Part shown: positions 1-9,101 of the stretch, piece after piece
Layout: each line of letters begins with the position of its first letter
How positions within the stretch are numbered: the stretch's first letter is position 1
Source of the DNA: Lactobacillus jensenii DSM 20557
GTDB taxonomy: Bacteria > Bacillota > Bacilli > Lactobacillales > Lactobacillaceae
Assembly (NCBI RefSeq): GCF_001436455.1
Contig: NZ_AYYU01000016.1
Location: 1-35,920 of the forward strand
Reading direction: 5' to 3'
DNA length: 35,920 bases
Notes under the pieces: model-generated
Databases searched by the model: none
Told to the model about the DNA's origin: nothing
Seen by the model: the letters and a program-made list of their open reading frames with translations, nothing else
Position numbers and translations under genes: made by a program

Positions 1-81
1 CTTTATCAACAGGATTTGACAAAGAGCCAAATTAACCTAGTATACAAGAAAACTCGCTGACAGGAGACGAAATTGGCCAAC

Positions 82-109
82 AAAAAAGCATCCCATACGG
101 GATGCTTTT
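82..109 (-). terminator. Intrinsic terminator after rpsI
   Basis: An 11-bp perfect stem (84-94 with 99-109, core GCATCCC/GGGATGC) closes a 4-base ATAC loop. Read on the minus strand it is followed by a run of T (complement of the A run at 82-87). It lies 25 bases past the rpsI stop codon and ends the rplM-rpsI transcript. The plus strand also ends in four T, so it may serve a convergent gene left of the window. Confidence 0.9.
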
Positions 110-134
110 GGTAGCAGTAATCTTGATAATAAGA

Positions 135-530
135 TTAACGCTTTGAGAATTGTGAAGCTTTTCTGGCTTTCTTCAAACCTGGCTTCTTTCTTTCCTTCAT
201 TCTTGGGTCACGAGTCAAGAGACCTGCCTTCTTCAAAGGACCACGGAAATCTGGGTCAACTTCAAGAAGAGCACGTGCAATACCATGACGGATTGCACCA
301 GCTTGACCTGAGAAACCACCACCGTTAACATTAACAACTACGTCGTATTGACCTTCAGTTTCAGTTAATGCTAATGGTTGCTTTAAATCTTGAACCAAGT
401 TTGGGAAAGGAATGTAATCAGTAACATCTTTCTTGTTAACAGTAATTTTACCGTTACCTGGTACTAAACGAACGCGCGCAACAGAATTCTTGCGGCGACC
501 AGTTCCAGCGTATGCAGCTTGTTGTGCCAT
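135..530 (-). CDS. rpsI: 30S ribosomal protein S9
   Basis: S9 (131 aa) is a small-subunit head protein whose C-terminal tail reaches the P-site tRNA. The protein begins with the typical [15 protein letters not shown] segment, contains [14 protein letters not shown], and ends in the basic tail ending SKR that contacts tRNA. The length is normal for Firmicutes S9. The start is ATG with AGGAGG just upstream. It follows rplM by 16 bases and is the last gene of the rplM-rpsI unit, followed by a strong terminator. Confidence 0.98.
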   Translation of the reverse strand: MAQQAAYAGTGRRKNSVARVRLVPGNGKITVNKKDVTDYIPFPNLVQDLKQPLALTETEGQYDVVVNVNGGGFSGQAGAIRHGIARALLEVDPDFRGPLKKAGLLTRDPRMKERKKPGLKKARKASQFSKR

Positions 531-546
531 TGTCTAACCTCCTAGA

Positions 547-984
547 TTATTTGTTGATTTCTAATACTTCAGGCTTTTGAGCTTCGTGCTTGTGTTCAGC
601 ACCTGCATATACATGCATCTTCAAGAATTCTTGGTGACCAAGAGTGTTCTTTGGAAGCATACCCTTAACTGATAATTCAACTAATCTTACAGGGTTCTTA
701 GCTAACAATTCGCCAGCTGAAACAGCTTTTAAACCACCGCGGAAATCTGAGTGGTGGTAGTAAATCTTATCAGTAGCCTTCTTACCAGTCAACTTTAACT
801 TAGCTGCGTTGATGATGATAACATTATCACCAGTATCAACGTTAGGTGTGTATTGAGGCTTATTCTTACCTCTTAAAATAGTGGCTACAACAGTTGATAA
901 ACGACCTAATGCGATATCAGTTGCATCGATAACATACCACTTACGTTCAATTTCACTAGTTTTTGCTAATGGTGTAGTACGCAA
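547..984 (-). CDS. rplM: 50S ribosomal protein L13, TTG start
   Basis: L13 (145 aa from the chosen start) is an early-assembly large-subunit protein. It shows the family features [11 protein letters not shown] near the N terminus, LGRLSTVVA, and the [11 protein letters not shown] block near residue 105. A longer reading from 1017 would add 11 residues. I chose TTG at 984 because GGAGG lies 8 bases before it and L13 proteins of the group begin with (M)RTTPLAK. It is the first gene of an operon with rpsI, driven by a promoter inside the end of truA and preceded by a roughly 70-base leader that may be the Firmicutes L13 leader. Confidence 0.97.
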   Translation of the reverse strand: MRTTPLAKTSEIERKWYVIDATDIALGRLSTVVATILRGKNKPQYTPNVDTGDNVIIINAAKLKLTGKKATDKIYYHHSDFRGGLKAVSAGELLAKNPVRLVELSVKGMLPKNTLGHQEFLKMHVYAGAEHKHEAQKPEVLEINK

Positions 985-1055
985 TTTAAATTCCTCCGTT
1001 TTTTTGCAGTTTGACAAACAATAAGTTTCCGGGGCCTATCGTGGACAAACATACG
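985..1055 (-). promoter_or_regulatory. rplM 5' leader, candidate L13 autoregulatory leader
   Basis: About 70 bases lie between the predicted transcription start (near 1055) and the TTG start of rplM. On the minus strand the segment has two copies of TGTTTGTC flanking GATAGGCCCCGG, a small hairpin GTTTG/CAAAC, and the GGAGG site. An L13-binding leader RNA is a known element upstream of rplM in low-GC Gram-positives. Assignment to that family rests on position and size; I could not align it to a covariance model. Confidence 0.5.
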
Positions 1056-1061
1056 TAGTCT

Positions 1062-1090
1062 ATGATACTTTCAATTAGTCGTAATGTCAA
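1062..1090 (-). promoter_or_regulatory. Promoter of rplM-rpsI
   Basis: On the minus strand TTGACA (1090-1085), a 17-base spacer and TATCAT (1067-1062) form a near-consensus housekeeping sigma promoter. The TGA stop codon of truA (1089-1087) is part of the -35 hexamer. This makes rplM-rpsI a separate transcription unit as well as a possible readthrough target of the ecf-truA transcript. Confidence 0.85.
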
Positions 1091-1875
1091 TTATTTTTCT
1101 TATCTAAGCGATATTTTTCTGGAACTTCTTCATAAAACACATGATATAAATAAAGGCCACTTGCAGGGGCGGTATTACGCACTTCTTGGCGATCTTTAGC
1201 AAGAATTACACGCTCTAAATCATGGATTGGCCGTCTTCCATTTCCAATTTCTAAGAGGGCTCCAACCATAATTCTCACCATGTTATATAAAAATCCATTT
1301 CCAATAAAATCAAAGACGATCTCATTTTCTTCAGGCTTTTGCCAAATTTTTACATAGAATATCGTTCTTACTTTATCAATAATTTGTCCACCACTAGCTG
1401 CAAAACTTGTAAAATCATGTTCCCCTAACAAATCAGATGCTGCTTCTTGCATTTTTGAAACATCTAACTTGTAAGGATAATGGCCAGTATAAAATCGTTT
1501 AAAGGGATCTACAAATCGATCTTGATTTACAATATAGCGATACCATTTACCTTTAGTTGAATATTGAACATGAAAACTTTCATCAACAATTGATGCTTCC
1601 TTAAAAACTATATCAGTTGGCATCATAGAATTAAGGGCCAAAACCATTTTATTAGCGGGAATATTATCATTTGGAAAATCAAAATGAATCACTTGTCCCA
1701 ATGCATGGACACCCGCATCAGTTCTCCCTGAGCCATGTACAACTATGCGCTTACCTTTAGACATTTTTTTTAATGCTTCTTCAATAGTACCTTGAACAGT
1801 CCGCTGATTTGGCTGCTTTTGAAATCCGTGAAATAAATGCCCATCATAGGCCATTGTCATCTTAAATCGTGGCAT
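1087..1875 (-). CDS. truA: tRNA pseudouridine(38-40) synthase TruA
   Basis: TruA (262 aa) converts uridines 38-40 in the anticodon arm of many tRNAs to pseudouridine. The catalytic aspartate is D53 in the motif [10 protein letters not shown]; the N-terminal [14 protein letters not shown] block and the [11 protein letters not shown] block are also typical. Its ATG overlaps the ecfT stop codon (TAATG), so the two are translationally coupled. Its own stop codon forms part of the rplM -35 box. Position after ecfA1-ecfA2-ecfT is the usual Firmicutes order. Confidence 0.97.
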   Translation of the reverse strand: MPRFKMTMAYDGHLFHGFQKQPNQRTVQGTIEEALKKMSKGKRIVVHGSGRTDAGVHALGQVIHFDFPNDNIPANKMVLALNSMMPTDIVFKEASIVDESFHVQYSTKGKWYRYIVNQDRFVDPFKRFYTGHYPYKLDVSKMQEAASDLLGEHDFTSFAASGGQIIDKVRTIFYVKIWQKPEENEIVFDFIGNGFLYNMVRIMVGALLEIGNGRRPIHDLERVILAKDRQEVRNTAPASGLYLYHVFYEEVPEKYRLDKKNN

Positions 1876-2672
1876 TATTTACTCCTAAAGCTTAATAATA
1901 AAATTATCAGTAACACAAAATAGCCTAAATTAATAAGATCATATTTTGACCACTCCAACACTCGATATTTGCTTCTTCCTTCACTACCCCGATAACCTCT
2001 AGCTTCCATCGCAGTTGATAAATCTATGGCTACTTCTAATGAATTAATAAATAAGGGAACCAACAAAGGTACTACAGCTTTTATTCTTTTTATTAGACCA
2101 CCATCATTAAAATCAGCACCTCTTGAGCGTTGTGCATTCATAATTTTTATCGTTTGATCAAACAAAGTAGGCACAAAACGTAAGGCAATTGACATAATTA
2201 GTGCAATTTCCGCAACCGGTACATGTAAATATTTTAAAGGCTTAAGCAACCATTCCATCGCATCGGCAATAGCTAACGGAGCTGTAGTTAACGTCATTAC
2301 CGTTGACATCAAAATAATTAATGTAAACCTCAAAAAAATATATATGGAATTAATTAAACCAGAGCTAGTAATTGAAAAAATTCCCCATTTCCAAAAGACT
2401 TCTCCACCACTTGTAAAAAACAACTGCAAAAGTGATGTAAAAAAGATTAACCCCAATAAAGGCTTAATTCCATCCCAAAAGAATTTTAAACTTATCTTTG
2501 TAGCAACAATTGCTAATAAACTAGCTAATAGCAAAACTAAATAACTTTGCCAGTTATTGGCTAAAAAAATGATAAAGATAAAGAGAAATGTAAAAATCAA
2601 TTTACCACGTGAATCCATCTTGTGAACTACGGAATCACCTGGAATAAAACGCCCAATTATTATTTTACTCAT
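1875..2672 (-). CDS. ecfT: ECF transporter transmembrane component EcfT
   Basis: EcfT (265 aa) is the membrane scaffold of energy-coupling-factor transporters. It joins the EcfA1/EcfA2 ATPases to interchangeable substrate-binding S components for vitamins and metals. Several hydrophobic helices are visible (about 25-60, 70-85, 105-135, 150-170, 245-262). The two coupling-helix motifs that dock onto the ATPases are SRG at 183-185 and ARG at 224-226, each preceded by a small-residue/basic context typical of the family. It overlaps ecfA2 by 8 bases and truA by one. No S component is encoded nearby, as expected for a shared (group II) module. Confidence 0.96.
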   Translation of the reverse strand: MSKIIIGRFIPGDSVVHKMDSRGKLIFTFLFIFIIFLANNWQSYLVLLLASLLAIVATKISLKFFWDGIKPLLGLIFFTSLLQLFFTSGGEVFWKWGIFSITSSGLINSIYIFLRFTLIILMSTVMTLTTAPLAIADAMEWLLKPLKYLHVPVAEIALIMSIALRFVPTLFDQTIKIMNAQRSRGADFNDGGLIKRIKAVVPLLVPLFINSLEVAIDLSTAMEARGYRGSEGRSKYRVLEWSKYDLINLGYFVLLIILLLSFRSK

Positions 2673-3528
2673 TATTTTCCTTTACTAATTTTTCTTCGAT
2701 TTCATTTGCCAATTTATCAATGGTTAAAGGATTAACGTCAATACTTAAATCATTTTCAACTAATTTTTCAGCAAATAGATTAGCAGTTGGCATAGCTAGA
2801 TGATGCTCAGAAAGCCACTGTGCATCAGAAAAAATATCTTCAGGAGTAGCATGCTTAAGCAATTTGCCTTTTTCTAAAACTAAAACATCATCTGCATATT
2901 CCGCAACGTCATCCATATTATGCGTAACTAAAATTACAGTATGTCCTTCTTTTTGATATTGCTTAAACAGAGCAAACATTTCTCTCTTGCCCTGGGGATC
3001 AAGACCAGCTGCCGGCTCATCAAGACACAAAATATCAGGCTCATACGCCATAACTCCAGCTATTGCAACGCGTCTCATTTGGCCACCTGACAGATCAAAT
3101 GGTGATCTATCTCCTACTGAAGAAGGTAAACCAACTTTTTTTAGCCATTTTTTTGCTAATTCATTCGCTTCTACTTCTGAATAGCCAAAATTTTTAGGAC
3201 CATATTCAATGTCTTTTAGTACAGTACTTTCAAATAATTGTGCTTCAGGAAATTGAAATACTAAACTTACCTTTTCTCGTAATCTCTTTAAATTTTTATT
3301 ACTAGTTTGTGCATTCAAAGTAAAGCCTGCTATCTTAATTTGACCAGCACTTGGCTTCAATAACGCATTAAAATGCTGCATTAAAGTTGATTTACCGCTA
3401 CCAGTATGTCCAATTATTGCAACAAAGCTATGCTCTTTCAACTCAAAACTTATATTATTCAGAGCCTTTTTTTCGAATGGTGTTTTAGGCGAATAAATAT
3501 AATCTACTTTTTCAAATTTAATTGACAT
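2665..3528 (-). CDS. ecfA2: ECF transporter ATP-binding protein EcfA2
   Basis: One of the two ATPases of the ECF vitamin transporter energizing module (287 aa), acting on the cytosolic face. Visible motifs: Walker [10 protein letters not shown] at 40-48, Q-loop Q92, signature LSGGQ at 146-150, Walker B ILCLDE at 166-171, and switch histidine H203. The N-terminal [17 protein letters not shown] segment and the [10 protein letters not shown]-loop context mark the EcfA2 (formerly CbiO2) subtype. The ATG lies inside the end of ecfA1 (25-base overlap) and its end overlaps ecfT, indicating coupled translation. Confidence 0.96.
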   Translation of the reverse strand: MSIKFEKVDYIYSPKTPFEKKALNNISFELKEHSFVAIIGHTGSGKSTLMQHFNALLKPSAGQIKIAGFTLNAQTSNKNLKRLREKVSLVFQFPEAQLFESTVLKDIEYGPKNFGYSEVEANELAKKWLKKVGLPSSVGDRSPFDLSGGQMRRVAIAGVMAYEPDILCLDEPAAGLDPQGKREMFALFKQYQKEGHTVILVTHNMDDVAEYADDVLVLEKGKLLKHATPEDIFSDAQWLSEHHLAMPTANLFAEKLVENDLSIDVNPLTIDKLANEIEEKLVKENNE

Positions 3529-4355
3529 ATCTCTTTCACCAACTTTTCTTGAGTATTGGCATTCTTAGAAATTAAAAAGCCCTTTTTTCTAAGTTTATCT
3601 GCAAGTTGATAACCAAAAGGAAGACCTAATCCTATTTTTTGGAGTAATTCTGCATGATTAAAAATAGCATCTGGATTATCCTGTAGAACTATCTTCCCGC
3701 TATCAAGCACTAAAACTTCATCTGATTTTTCAACTTCTTCTAAATCGTGTGTAATTGATATAACTGTTAAATTATATTGCTGCTTTATTTTCTTGATTAA
3801 ATTAAGGATGCTCTTTTTTCCTTCTGGATCAAGCATTGATGTAGCTTCATCCAAAATAATGATTTTCGGTTTTACTGCTAAAATCCCCGCAATTGCAACC
3901 CGTTGCTTTTGTCCACCAGATAATTGTGCTGGTTCAGATTCTTTAAACTCTGCCATTCCAACTTGATTGAGGGCTTCGTTAACTAAAGCTAACATTTTTC
4001 CTCTTGAAATACCTTTATTTTCAAGTCCAAATGCAACGTCGTCCTCTACAGTACTTCCAACAAATTGGTTATCTGGATTCTGAAAAACAATCCCTATCTT
4101 ATCTCTTATTTTCCAAATATTTTTTTCATTTAGCTCCATACCATCTATTTTTATAAAATAAGGATCTTTTTTATCCATTTCTGCAGCTAGTAATCCAATT
4201 AACAAGCGGGCAATTGTAGACTTACCACTTCCATTGTGGCCAATTAAAGTGGTCCAGGAATTTTCTTTTACAGAAAAAGAAAGATTATCCAAAATTAGGC
4301 TTTCTGTATTAGGATACTTAAAAGTTAAATTCTTTATTTCAATTATCTTGTTCAT
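3504..4355 (-). CDS. ecfA1: ECF transporter ATP-binding protein EcfA1
   Basis: The partner ATPase of EcfA2 (283 aa). Motifs from the chosen start: Walker [10 protein letters not shown] at 39-47, Q-loop Q92 in [10 protein letters not shown], signature LSGGQ at 145-149, Walker B ending LDE at 168-170, and H203. An upstream in-frame start at 4415 would add 20 residues. I prefer ATG 4355 because GAGG lies 8 bases before it and the family starts a few residues before the first beta strand. First gene of the ecfA1-ecfA2-ecfT-truA unit, downstream of the rplQ terminator. Confidence 0.95.
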   Translation of the reverse strand: MNKIIEIKNLTFKYPNTESLILDNLSFSVKENSWTTLIGHNGSGKSTIARLLIGLLAAEMDKKDPYFIKIDGMELNEKNIWKIRDKIGIVFQNPDNQFVGSTVEDDVAFGLENKGISRGKMLALVNEALNQVGMAEFKESEPAQLSGGQKQRVAIAGILAVKPKIIILDEATSMLDPEGKKSILNLIKKIKQQYNLTVISITHDLEEVEKSDEVLVLDSGKIVLQDNPDAIFNHAELLQKIGLGLPFGYQLADKLRKKGFLISKNANTQEKLVKEICQLNLKK

Positions 4356-4381
4356 ACCATCATCCTCATTTAACTTTCTTA

Positions 4382-4411
4382 ATTGTAACAGAAAAGGATA
4401 AAAAAAATCAT
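4382..4411 (-). promoter_or_regulatory. Possible weak promoter for ecfA1
   Basis: On the minus strand TACAAT (4387-4382) lies just after the rplQ terminator, with ATGATT (4411-4406, 3 of 6 to consensus) 18 bases upstream. The -35 candidate lies within the terminator stem. This would let ecfA1-ecfA2-ecfT-truA be transcribed despite the terminator, but readthrough alone could also explain expression. Confidence 0.35.
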
Positions 4412-4428
4412 CCATGGAGAGGGATGAT
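4400..4428 (-). terminator. Intrinsic terminator after rplQ
   Basis: A 7-bp stem (4407-4413 with 4422-4428, ATCATCC/GGATGAT on the minus strand) with an 8-base loop is followed on the minus strand by eight T. It lies about 95 bases past the rplQ stop and marks the end of the S10-spc-alpha transcript before the ecf genes. The stem is short, so termination may be partial. Confidence 0.75.
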
Positions 4429-4494
4429 CTACATCTAAGCTAGACTAAGCAAAAGCCATCATCTTAACGCTTATTCTCACTTCCATGGATAATT

Positions 4495-4510
4495 CTTAAT
4501 AGCTATTAAG
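4495..4510. repeat. 16-bp perfect palindrome between rplQ and ecfA1
   Basis: CTTAATAGCTATTAAG is a perfect 16-bp inverted repeat without a spacer, 13 bases after the rplQ stop codon. The lack of a loop argues against a simple RNA hairpin and it is not followed by a T run on the minus strand. It could be a dimeric protein-binding site, an RNA duplex element, or chance in AT-rich DNA. Confidence 0.6.
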
Positions 4511-4523
4511 TTTTGGTTTGGAA

Positions 4524-4907
4524 TTAAACTAATTCTAAAATAACCATAGGTGCACCGTCACCACGACGAGCGGTAGCAAGTTTCATAATACGAGTGTAAC
4601 CACCATTACGATCCTTGTAACGAGGTGCAATATCGCTAAATAATTTTTGTAAAGCTGACTTTACAACAACTGCATCGTTTTCTTGCTTAACGTCAGCGAT
4701 TTCATTACGTACAAATGCAGCAGCTTGTCTTCTTGCACTAAGATCACCGCGCTTACCTAAAGTAATCATTCTTTCAGCAGTTTTACGGATTTCTTTAGCA
4801 CGTGCTTCAGTAGTCACGATACGTTCGTTAATGATCAATTGAGTTGTCATTTCACGAAGCATTGCTTTTCTATGAGCACTGTCGCGACCTAATTTACGAT
4901 ATGCCAT
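4524..4907 (-). CDS. rplQ: 50S ribosomal protein L17
   Basis: L17 (127 aa) sits near the polypeptide exit side of the large subunit. The N-terminal [20 protein letters not shown] and the [11 protein letters not shown] segment are diagnostic, and the end [12 protein letters not shown] is typical. Length is normal for the short bacterial form. ATG start with AGGAGG upstream. It closes the alpha operon 27 bases after rpoA and is followed by a palindrome and a terminator. Confidence 0.98.
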   Translation of the reverse strand: MAYRKLGRDSAHRKAMLREMTTQLIINERIVTTEARAKEIRKTAERMITLGKRGDLSARRQAAAFVRNEIADVKQENDAVVVKSALQKLFSDIAPRYKDRNGGYTRIMKLATARRGDGAPMVILELV

Positions 4908-4934
4908 GAGTTTGCCTCCTTATATGCAGTAAAC

Positions 4935-5876
4935 TTAATCTTCATGACGAAGAGAAAGTCCAAGATCTGCAAGTTTATTTTTAACTTCTTCTAATGATTT
5001 ACGTCCTAAGTTTCTTACGCGCATCATATCAGATTCACTCTTATCAGTTAATTCTTGAAGAGTGTTGATACCTGCACGCTTTAAGCAGTTGTATGAACGA
5101 ACAGAAAGGTCTAACTCTTCAATTGTCATTTCAAGTTGACGTTCTTTCTTATCGTCTTCTTTTTCAACCATTACTTCGCCACCAAAATCGGTTTGAGCAT
5201 CTGAGAATTTAAATACTTTAAAGTGCTCAATCAAAATTTTAGAAGCAAAACTAAGAGCGTCACTAGGTGTGATTGAACCGTCGGTCCAAACTTCTAGCGT
5301 AAGTTTATCGTAGTCATCTTTCTTACCAACACGGGTACTTTCTACTTGGTAGTTTACCTTTTTAATTGGTGAAAAAAGTGAATCTACAGGAATAACCCCG
5401 ATAGGCATGTCATCAGTTTTATTTTCACTTGCAGGTACATAACCACGGCCGTTTTTAACCGCAATTTGCATGTGTAAGTGTCCACCTTCAGCAACAGTAC
5501 AAATATATTGATCAGGATTCAAAACTGTGACTTCAGAGTCAACCTTCAAATCACCAGCAGTGACAGTAGCTGGGCCTTCAACATCAAGCTCAACAATCTT
5601 TTCTTCATCTGCTATAGACTTAAGTTCAAGCTTCTTCAGATTAAGAACAATCTTGGTAACATCTTCTCGTACACCAGGAACTGTTGAGAATTCATGCAAA
5701 ACGCCATCAATTTGGATGTAAGAAAGTGCCGTACCTGGAATTGAGGTAAGCAATACTCTACGCAATGAATTACCTAAAGTAGTACCAAATCCACGTTCTA
5801 ATGGTTCGACAACAAACTTACCGTATGCATCCTCTTGGTCAACAACGGTAATATTTGGTTTTTCAAATTCAATCAT
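4935..5876 (-). CDS. rpoA: DNA-directed RNA polymerase subunit alpha
   Basis: The alpha subunit (313 aa) dimerises to start polymerase assembly. The N-terminal domain (to about 230) shows [23 protein letters not shown], the assembly surface. After an acidic, lysine-rich linker (about 235-248) the C-terminal domain carries [14 protein letters not shown] and [14 protein letters not shown], which bind UP-element DNA and activators. Full length. ATG start with GAAAGGGG upstream. It follows rpsK by 45 bases. Confidence 0.98.
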   Translation of the reverse strand: MIEFEKPNITVVDQEDAYGKFVVEPLERGFGTTLGNSLRRVLLTSIPGTALSYIQIDGVLHEFSTVPGVREDVTKIVLNLKKLELKSIADEEKIVELDVEGPATVTAGDLKVDSEVTVLNPDQYICTVAEGGHLHMQIAVKNGRGYVPASENKTDDMPIGVIPVDSLFSPIKKVNYQVESTRVGKKDDYDKLTLEVWTDGSITPSDALSFASKILIEHFKVFKFSDAQTDFGGEVMVEKEDDKKERQLEMTIEELDLSVRSYNCLKRAGINTLQELTDKSESDMMRVRNLGRKSLEEVKNKLADLGLSLRHED

Positions 5877-5921
5877 TACTGGGCCCCTTTCAAAACGTAA
5901 TGTCCTAAACTATGGACAGAA

Positions 5922-6311
5922 TTAGACACGACGACGTTTTGGTGGTCTGGAACCATTGTGTGGTACAGGTGTAACATCACGAATTGCAGTAATTTCAAGA
6001 CCAGTTGCTTGAAGTGAACGAATTGCAGCTTCACGACCGGCACCAGGACCTTTTACTGATACTTCGACATGTTTCATACCTTGATCCATTGAAGCTTTTG
6101 CAGCAGCTTCTGCAGCCATTTGAGCAGCAAATGGAGTAGACTTACGGCTACCCTTAAAGCCCAAAGCACCAGCAGATGACCATGCAACAGCGTTACCTTG
6201 AACATCAGTAATCATAACTAAAGTGTTGTTAAAAGTTGAATGAATGTGAGCTACACCAGATTCAACGTGCTTCTTCACACGACGCTTACGCGTGTTTTTC
6301 TTTGCAGGCAT
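5922..6311 (-). CDS. rpsK: 30S ribosomal protein S11
   Basis: S11 (129 aa) forms part of the platform of the small subunit near the E site. Diagnostic segments are [30 protein letters not shown] and the basic tail [13 protein letters not shown]. Normal length; ATG start with GAGGAGG upstream. Located between rpsM and rpoA as in other Firmicutes alpha operons. Confidence 0.98.
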   Translation of the reverse strand: MPAKKNTRKRRVKKHVESGVAHIHSTFNNTLVMITDVQGNAVAWSSAGALGFKGSRKSTPFAAQMAAEAAAKASMDQGMKHVEVSVKGPGAGREAAIRSLQATGLEITAIRDVTPVPHNGSRPPKRRRV

Positions 6312-6340
6312 TAATAAACCTCCTCTTTACTTAGTTTTTA

Positions 6341-6691
6341 TTAACGGCTTCTCTTAGAACCTTTACGAGTACGTGCGTTGTTCTTTGTGTTTTGACCACG
6401 AACAGGAAGGCCACGACGGTGACGAACACCTCTGTATGAACCAATATCAACAAGACGCTTAATGTTCATACTAATTTCACGACGTAAATCACCTTCAACA
6501 CGGTATTTATCAACTTCAGCACGAAGCTTTTCTTGATCTTCTGGAGTTAAATCCTTAGAACGAATGTCTTCAGAAACACCAGCATCTGCACAAATCTTCT
6601 TAGCAGTTGGTTCACCAATACCGTAAATATATGTTAATGCGACTACGATTCTTTTTTCTCTAGGTAAGTCAACACCAGCAATACGTGCCAT
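6341..6691 (-). CDS. rpsM: 30S ribosomal protein S13
   Basis: S13 (116 aa) lies in the small-subunit head and contacts the P-site tRNA and L5. Starts [14 protein letters not shown], contains the [14 protein letters not shown] helix-two-turn-helix region and ends in the basic [12 protein letters not shown] tail. An in-frame GTG at 6700 would add three residues, but AGGAGG is 8 bases from ATG 6691, which also gives the usual N terminus. Confidence 0.98.
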   Translation of the reverse strand: MARIAGVDLPREKRIVVALTYIYGIGEPTAKKICADAGVSEDIRSKDLTPEDQEKLRAEVDKYRVEGDLRREISMNIKRLVDIGSYRGVRHRRGLPVRGQNTKNNARTRKGSKRSR

Positions 6692-6717
6692 AAATTGCAC
6701 CTCCTAATTTTTAAATA

Positions 6718-6834
6718 TTAACCTTGACGTTGCTTGTGCTTTGGATTTGCAGGGCAAATAACCATAACACGACCATTTCTCTTAATTACTTTGCAATGTT
6801 CGCACATTGGCTTAACAGATGGTCTAACTTTCAT
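6718..6834 (-). CDS. rpmJ: 50S ribosomal protein L36 (zinc-binding form)
   Basis: L36 (38 aa) is the smallest ribosomal protein. The reading frame gives [20 protein letters not shown] followed by the [18 protein letters not shown] tail. Zinc ligands C11, C14, C27 and H33 are all present, so this is the C+ form. ATG at 6834 with GGAGG upstream; 14 bases after infA and 26 before rpsM, the conserved position. Confidence 0.97.
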   Translation of the reverse strand: MKVRPSVKPMCEHCKVIKRNGRVMVICPANPKHKQRQG

Positions 6835-6848
6835 GTTTACCTCCGTTA

Positions 6849-7070
6849 TTACTTGATAAAACGATACGTAATCCTACCCTTAGTTAAATCATATGGGGAT
6901 AATTCCACAGTAACTTTATCTCCAGGTAAAATACGAATATAATGCATTCTAATTTTACCAGAAACATGGGCCAAAATAGTGGCACCATTTTCTAGTTCTA
7001 CCTTAAACATAGCATTAGGTAAGGTATCTACTACCTTACCTTCTACTTCAATGACATCATCTTTTGCCAA
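6849..7070 (-). CDS. infA: Translation initiation factor IF-1, TTG start
   Basis: IF-1 (73 aa) binds the A site of the 30S subunit during initiation. A single S1/OB-fold domain covers the protein, with [19 protein letters not shown] at the start and [19 protein letters not shown] in the middle. The initiation codon is TTG at 7070 preceded by GGAGG at 7-8 bases. The map gene that sits between adk and infA in Bacillus is absent here. A probable internal promoter lies about 40 bases upstream. Confidence 0.97.
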   Translation of the reverse strand: MAKDDVIEVEGKVVDTLPNAMFKVELENGATILAHVSGKIRMHYIRILPGDKVTVELSPYDLTKGRITYRFIK

Positions 7071-7106
7071 AGTTTTTCCTCCGGAATCAAATTGTCATAC
7101 TTTGAA

Positions 7107-7135
7107 ATTATATCACGGGAAATTAAATAAATAAA
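7107..7135 (-). promoter_or_regulatory. Probable internal promoter before infA
   Basis: In the 71-base adk-infA gap the minus strand has TGATATAAT, an extended -10 (TATAAT at 7112-7107), with a weak -35 TTTATT (7135-7130) at 17 bases. It would allow separate expression of infA-rpmJ-rpsM-rpsK-rpoA-rplQ. The -35 is poor (3 of 6); the extended -10 is the main support. Confidence 0.5.
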
Positions 7136-7141
7136 CTTTAC

Positions 7142-7795
7142 TTAATCTTTACCAAGAATTGCGTCAGTATCTTCGAATACCTTCTCTGGGGATTGCTCAC
7201 CATTTACTACAGAGAGCAAACCCTTTTGTTGGTAAAAATCACGAAGTGGCGCATTCATTTTTTCATTAACTTGAAGACGATTTCTAACCACTTCTGGCTT
7301 GTCATCTTCTCTTTGATAGAATTCATGTCCACCACAGCGATCACAAGTACCTTCAACTTTTGGTTTCTTAGAGAACTTATTGTATGTAGCTCCACATGCT
7401 TTACACATGAAACGTGCTGACAATCTATCAACTAATACACTTTCTTCAACATCAAGTGCAATAACATTAGTTAAAGGCTTGTTAAGTCGCTTAGTAATAT
7501 CTTCAAGCATTTCTGCTTGCGCTGTAGTTCTTGGAAATCCATCTAAAATAAAGCCATTATTAGTGTCAGGCTTTGCTAATCTTTCTTCAACAAGCTTAGC
7601 AGTTACCTCATCAGGAACAAGATTTCCTTTATCAATATAGCTCTTTGCTTCGAGACCTACAGGCGTTTCATTAGCCATAGCTTCTCTAAACATATCTCCT
7701 GTGGAGATGTGAGCTAATTTATATTTATCAACGATACGTTCAGAAACTGTACCCTTACCAGCACCTGGCAATCCTAAAAGAATTAAGTTAATCAT
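7142..7795 (-). CDS. adk: Adenylate kinase (zinc-type LID)
   Basis: Adenylate kinase (217 aa) interconverts ATP + AMP and 2 ADP in the cytosol. Walker [10 protein letters not shown] at 8-16, the AMP-binding region [10 protein letters not shown] (30-39), and [10 protein letters not shown] (81-90) are clear. The long LID domain carries four cysteines C131, C134, C151 and C154, the Zn2+-binding form common in Gram-positives. ATG start; 13 bases after secY. Confidence 0.98.
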   Translation of the reverse strand: MINLILLGLPGAGKGTVSERIVDKYKLAHISTGDMFREAMANETPVGLEAKSYIDKGNLVPDEVTAKLVEERLAKPDTNNGFILDGFPRTTAQAEMLEDITKRLNKPLTNVIALDVEESVLVDRLSARFMCKACGATYNKFSKKPKVEGTCDRCGGHEFYQREDDKPEVVRNRLQVNEKMNAPLRDFYQQKGLLSVVNGEQSPEKVFEDTDAILGKD

Positions 7796-7808
7796 TATCT
7801 AACTTCAC

Positions 7809-9101
7809 CTATCTTATAAATCCTACATATTCTCTCTTCATTAGAAGTCCATTTACTTGTCTTGAAAGCTCAAGTACAACACCAATCACAATTAAAAGAC
7901 TAGTACCACCAAGACCAATTGAACTTGGTAGACCCCAGATATTAGTTGCAAGCTGTGGTAAAAGAGCAACAAGCCCCAGATAAACAGATCCTACTGTTGA
8001 GAGTCTCATTAATAATTTAGAAACAAAATCTTGAGTATCTTTTCCAGGCCAAACACTTGGAATATAAGCACTTTGCTTTTGCAAATTCTCTGAGAGCTTT
8101 TCAGGATTTACCTGAACAAAAGCATAGAAGAAAGTGAAAAGCACAATTAACAATGTATAAATAACTGCTCCAGGTGTTGTTTGAAGACTAAAGATTTGTG
8201 TTAAGATTTGATACCATTGTTCACCTTGGTGACTTTGAAAGGCCATTAAAATGGTTGAAGGAGTGATAATAAAGGAACTAGCAAAGATAACAGGAATAAC
8301 TCCAGATACGTTAACTTTTAGTGGTAAGAAACTTTCAGAACCACTGACAGCTGCCCGTCTTGTGTACTGAATAGGTACACGACGAATAGCTTGTTCAACC
8401 CAAGTAACTACTTTCGTAATTACTAAAATTGCAATAATAATTGCAACGAAGAACAATATGCCTTTCCAGCGATCACTACTACTTGCATTTGAAACATCTT
8501 CTTTGAAGATTTGCGCAATACCATTTGGCAATCGGGAAATGATACCTGCAAAAATAATTACAGATACCCCATTACCTAGCCCTTTATCAGTAATTTCATC
8601 ACCAAGCCAAGTTAATAAAAATGTCCCAGCTGTCATGATAATCGCAATTTGAATATAAGTTTGTGGGGTTTGGCTTTTCACAAGACCCATTTGTGTTAAC
8701 ACATTAAAGCCTAGTGTAATACCAATACTTTGGATAAAAGCAACAACTAAGGTTAAGTATCTAGTTACCTGATTCGTCTTCCGACGACCAACTTCACCTT
8801 GTTTTCCCCATTCAACTAATTTTGGAACAATATCCATTTGAAGAAGTTGAATCACGATTTGAGCAGTGATATAAGGCGAAACACCTAATGAAAAAATTGA
8901 ATAATTATCCAATCCACCACCACTTACCGTATCAAGCATAGGAACTAATCCAGTTTGTGCAACTTGGTTAATCGCTTTTGCGTTGACACCGGGGACAGCG
9001 ATATTAGCACCGATCCGATACAACAAAAGAATAAAGAGCGTAAAGAAAATTTTATTTCTAATTTCCTTATCCTTAAAGGCGTTCTTCAAGGTCGAGAACA
9101 T
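7809..9101 (-). CDS. secY: Protein translocase subunit SecY
   Basis: SecY (430 aa) is the channel of the general secretion and membrane-insertion pathway. It has about ten hydrophobic segments, the first near 18-35. The pore-lining plug region (GVNAKAINQVAQTG..MLDTVSGGGLDNYSIFSLGVSPYITAQ) and the cytosolic loops with RRAAVSGSESFLPLKVN are characteristic. ATG overlaps the rplO stop by one base (TAATG), so translation is coupled to that gene. Confidence 0.97.
   Translation of the reverse strand: MFSTLKNAFKDKEIRNKIFFTLFILLLYRIGANIAVPGVNAKAINQVAQTGLVPMLDTVSGGGLDNYSIFSLGVSPYITAQIVIQLLQMDIVPKLVEWGKQGEVGRRKTNQVTRYLTLVVAFIQSIGITLGFNVLTQMGLVKSQTPQTYIQIAIIMTAGTFLLTWLGDEITDKGLGNGVSVIIFAGIISRLPNGIAQIFKEDVSNASSSDRWKGILFFVAIIIAILVITKVVTWVEQAIRRVPIQYTRRAAVSGSESFLPLKVNVSGVIPVIFASSFIITPSTILMAFQSHQGEQWYQILTQIFSLQTTPGAVIYTLLIVLFTFFYAFVQVNPEKLSENLQKQSAYIPSVWPGKDTQDFVSKLLMRLSTVGSVYLGLVALLPQLATNIWGLPSSIGLGGTSLLIVIGVVLELSRQVNGLLMKREYVGFIR

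Noticed and set aside
73-114. Tiny plus-strand frame of 13 codons starting TTG after AGGAG, with TTGACA and TAGTAT upstream.
   Set aside because: The codons lie within the rpsI terminator hairpin; promoter-like hexamers are common in AT-rich DNA.
7071-7141. A possible remnant of map (methionine aminopeptidase) between adk and infA.
   Set aside because: The gap is only 71 bases and shows a promoter-like element and ribosome site, with no coding remnant; absence of map here is usual in lactobacilli.
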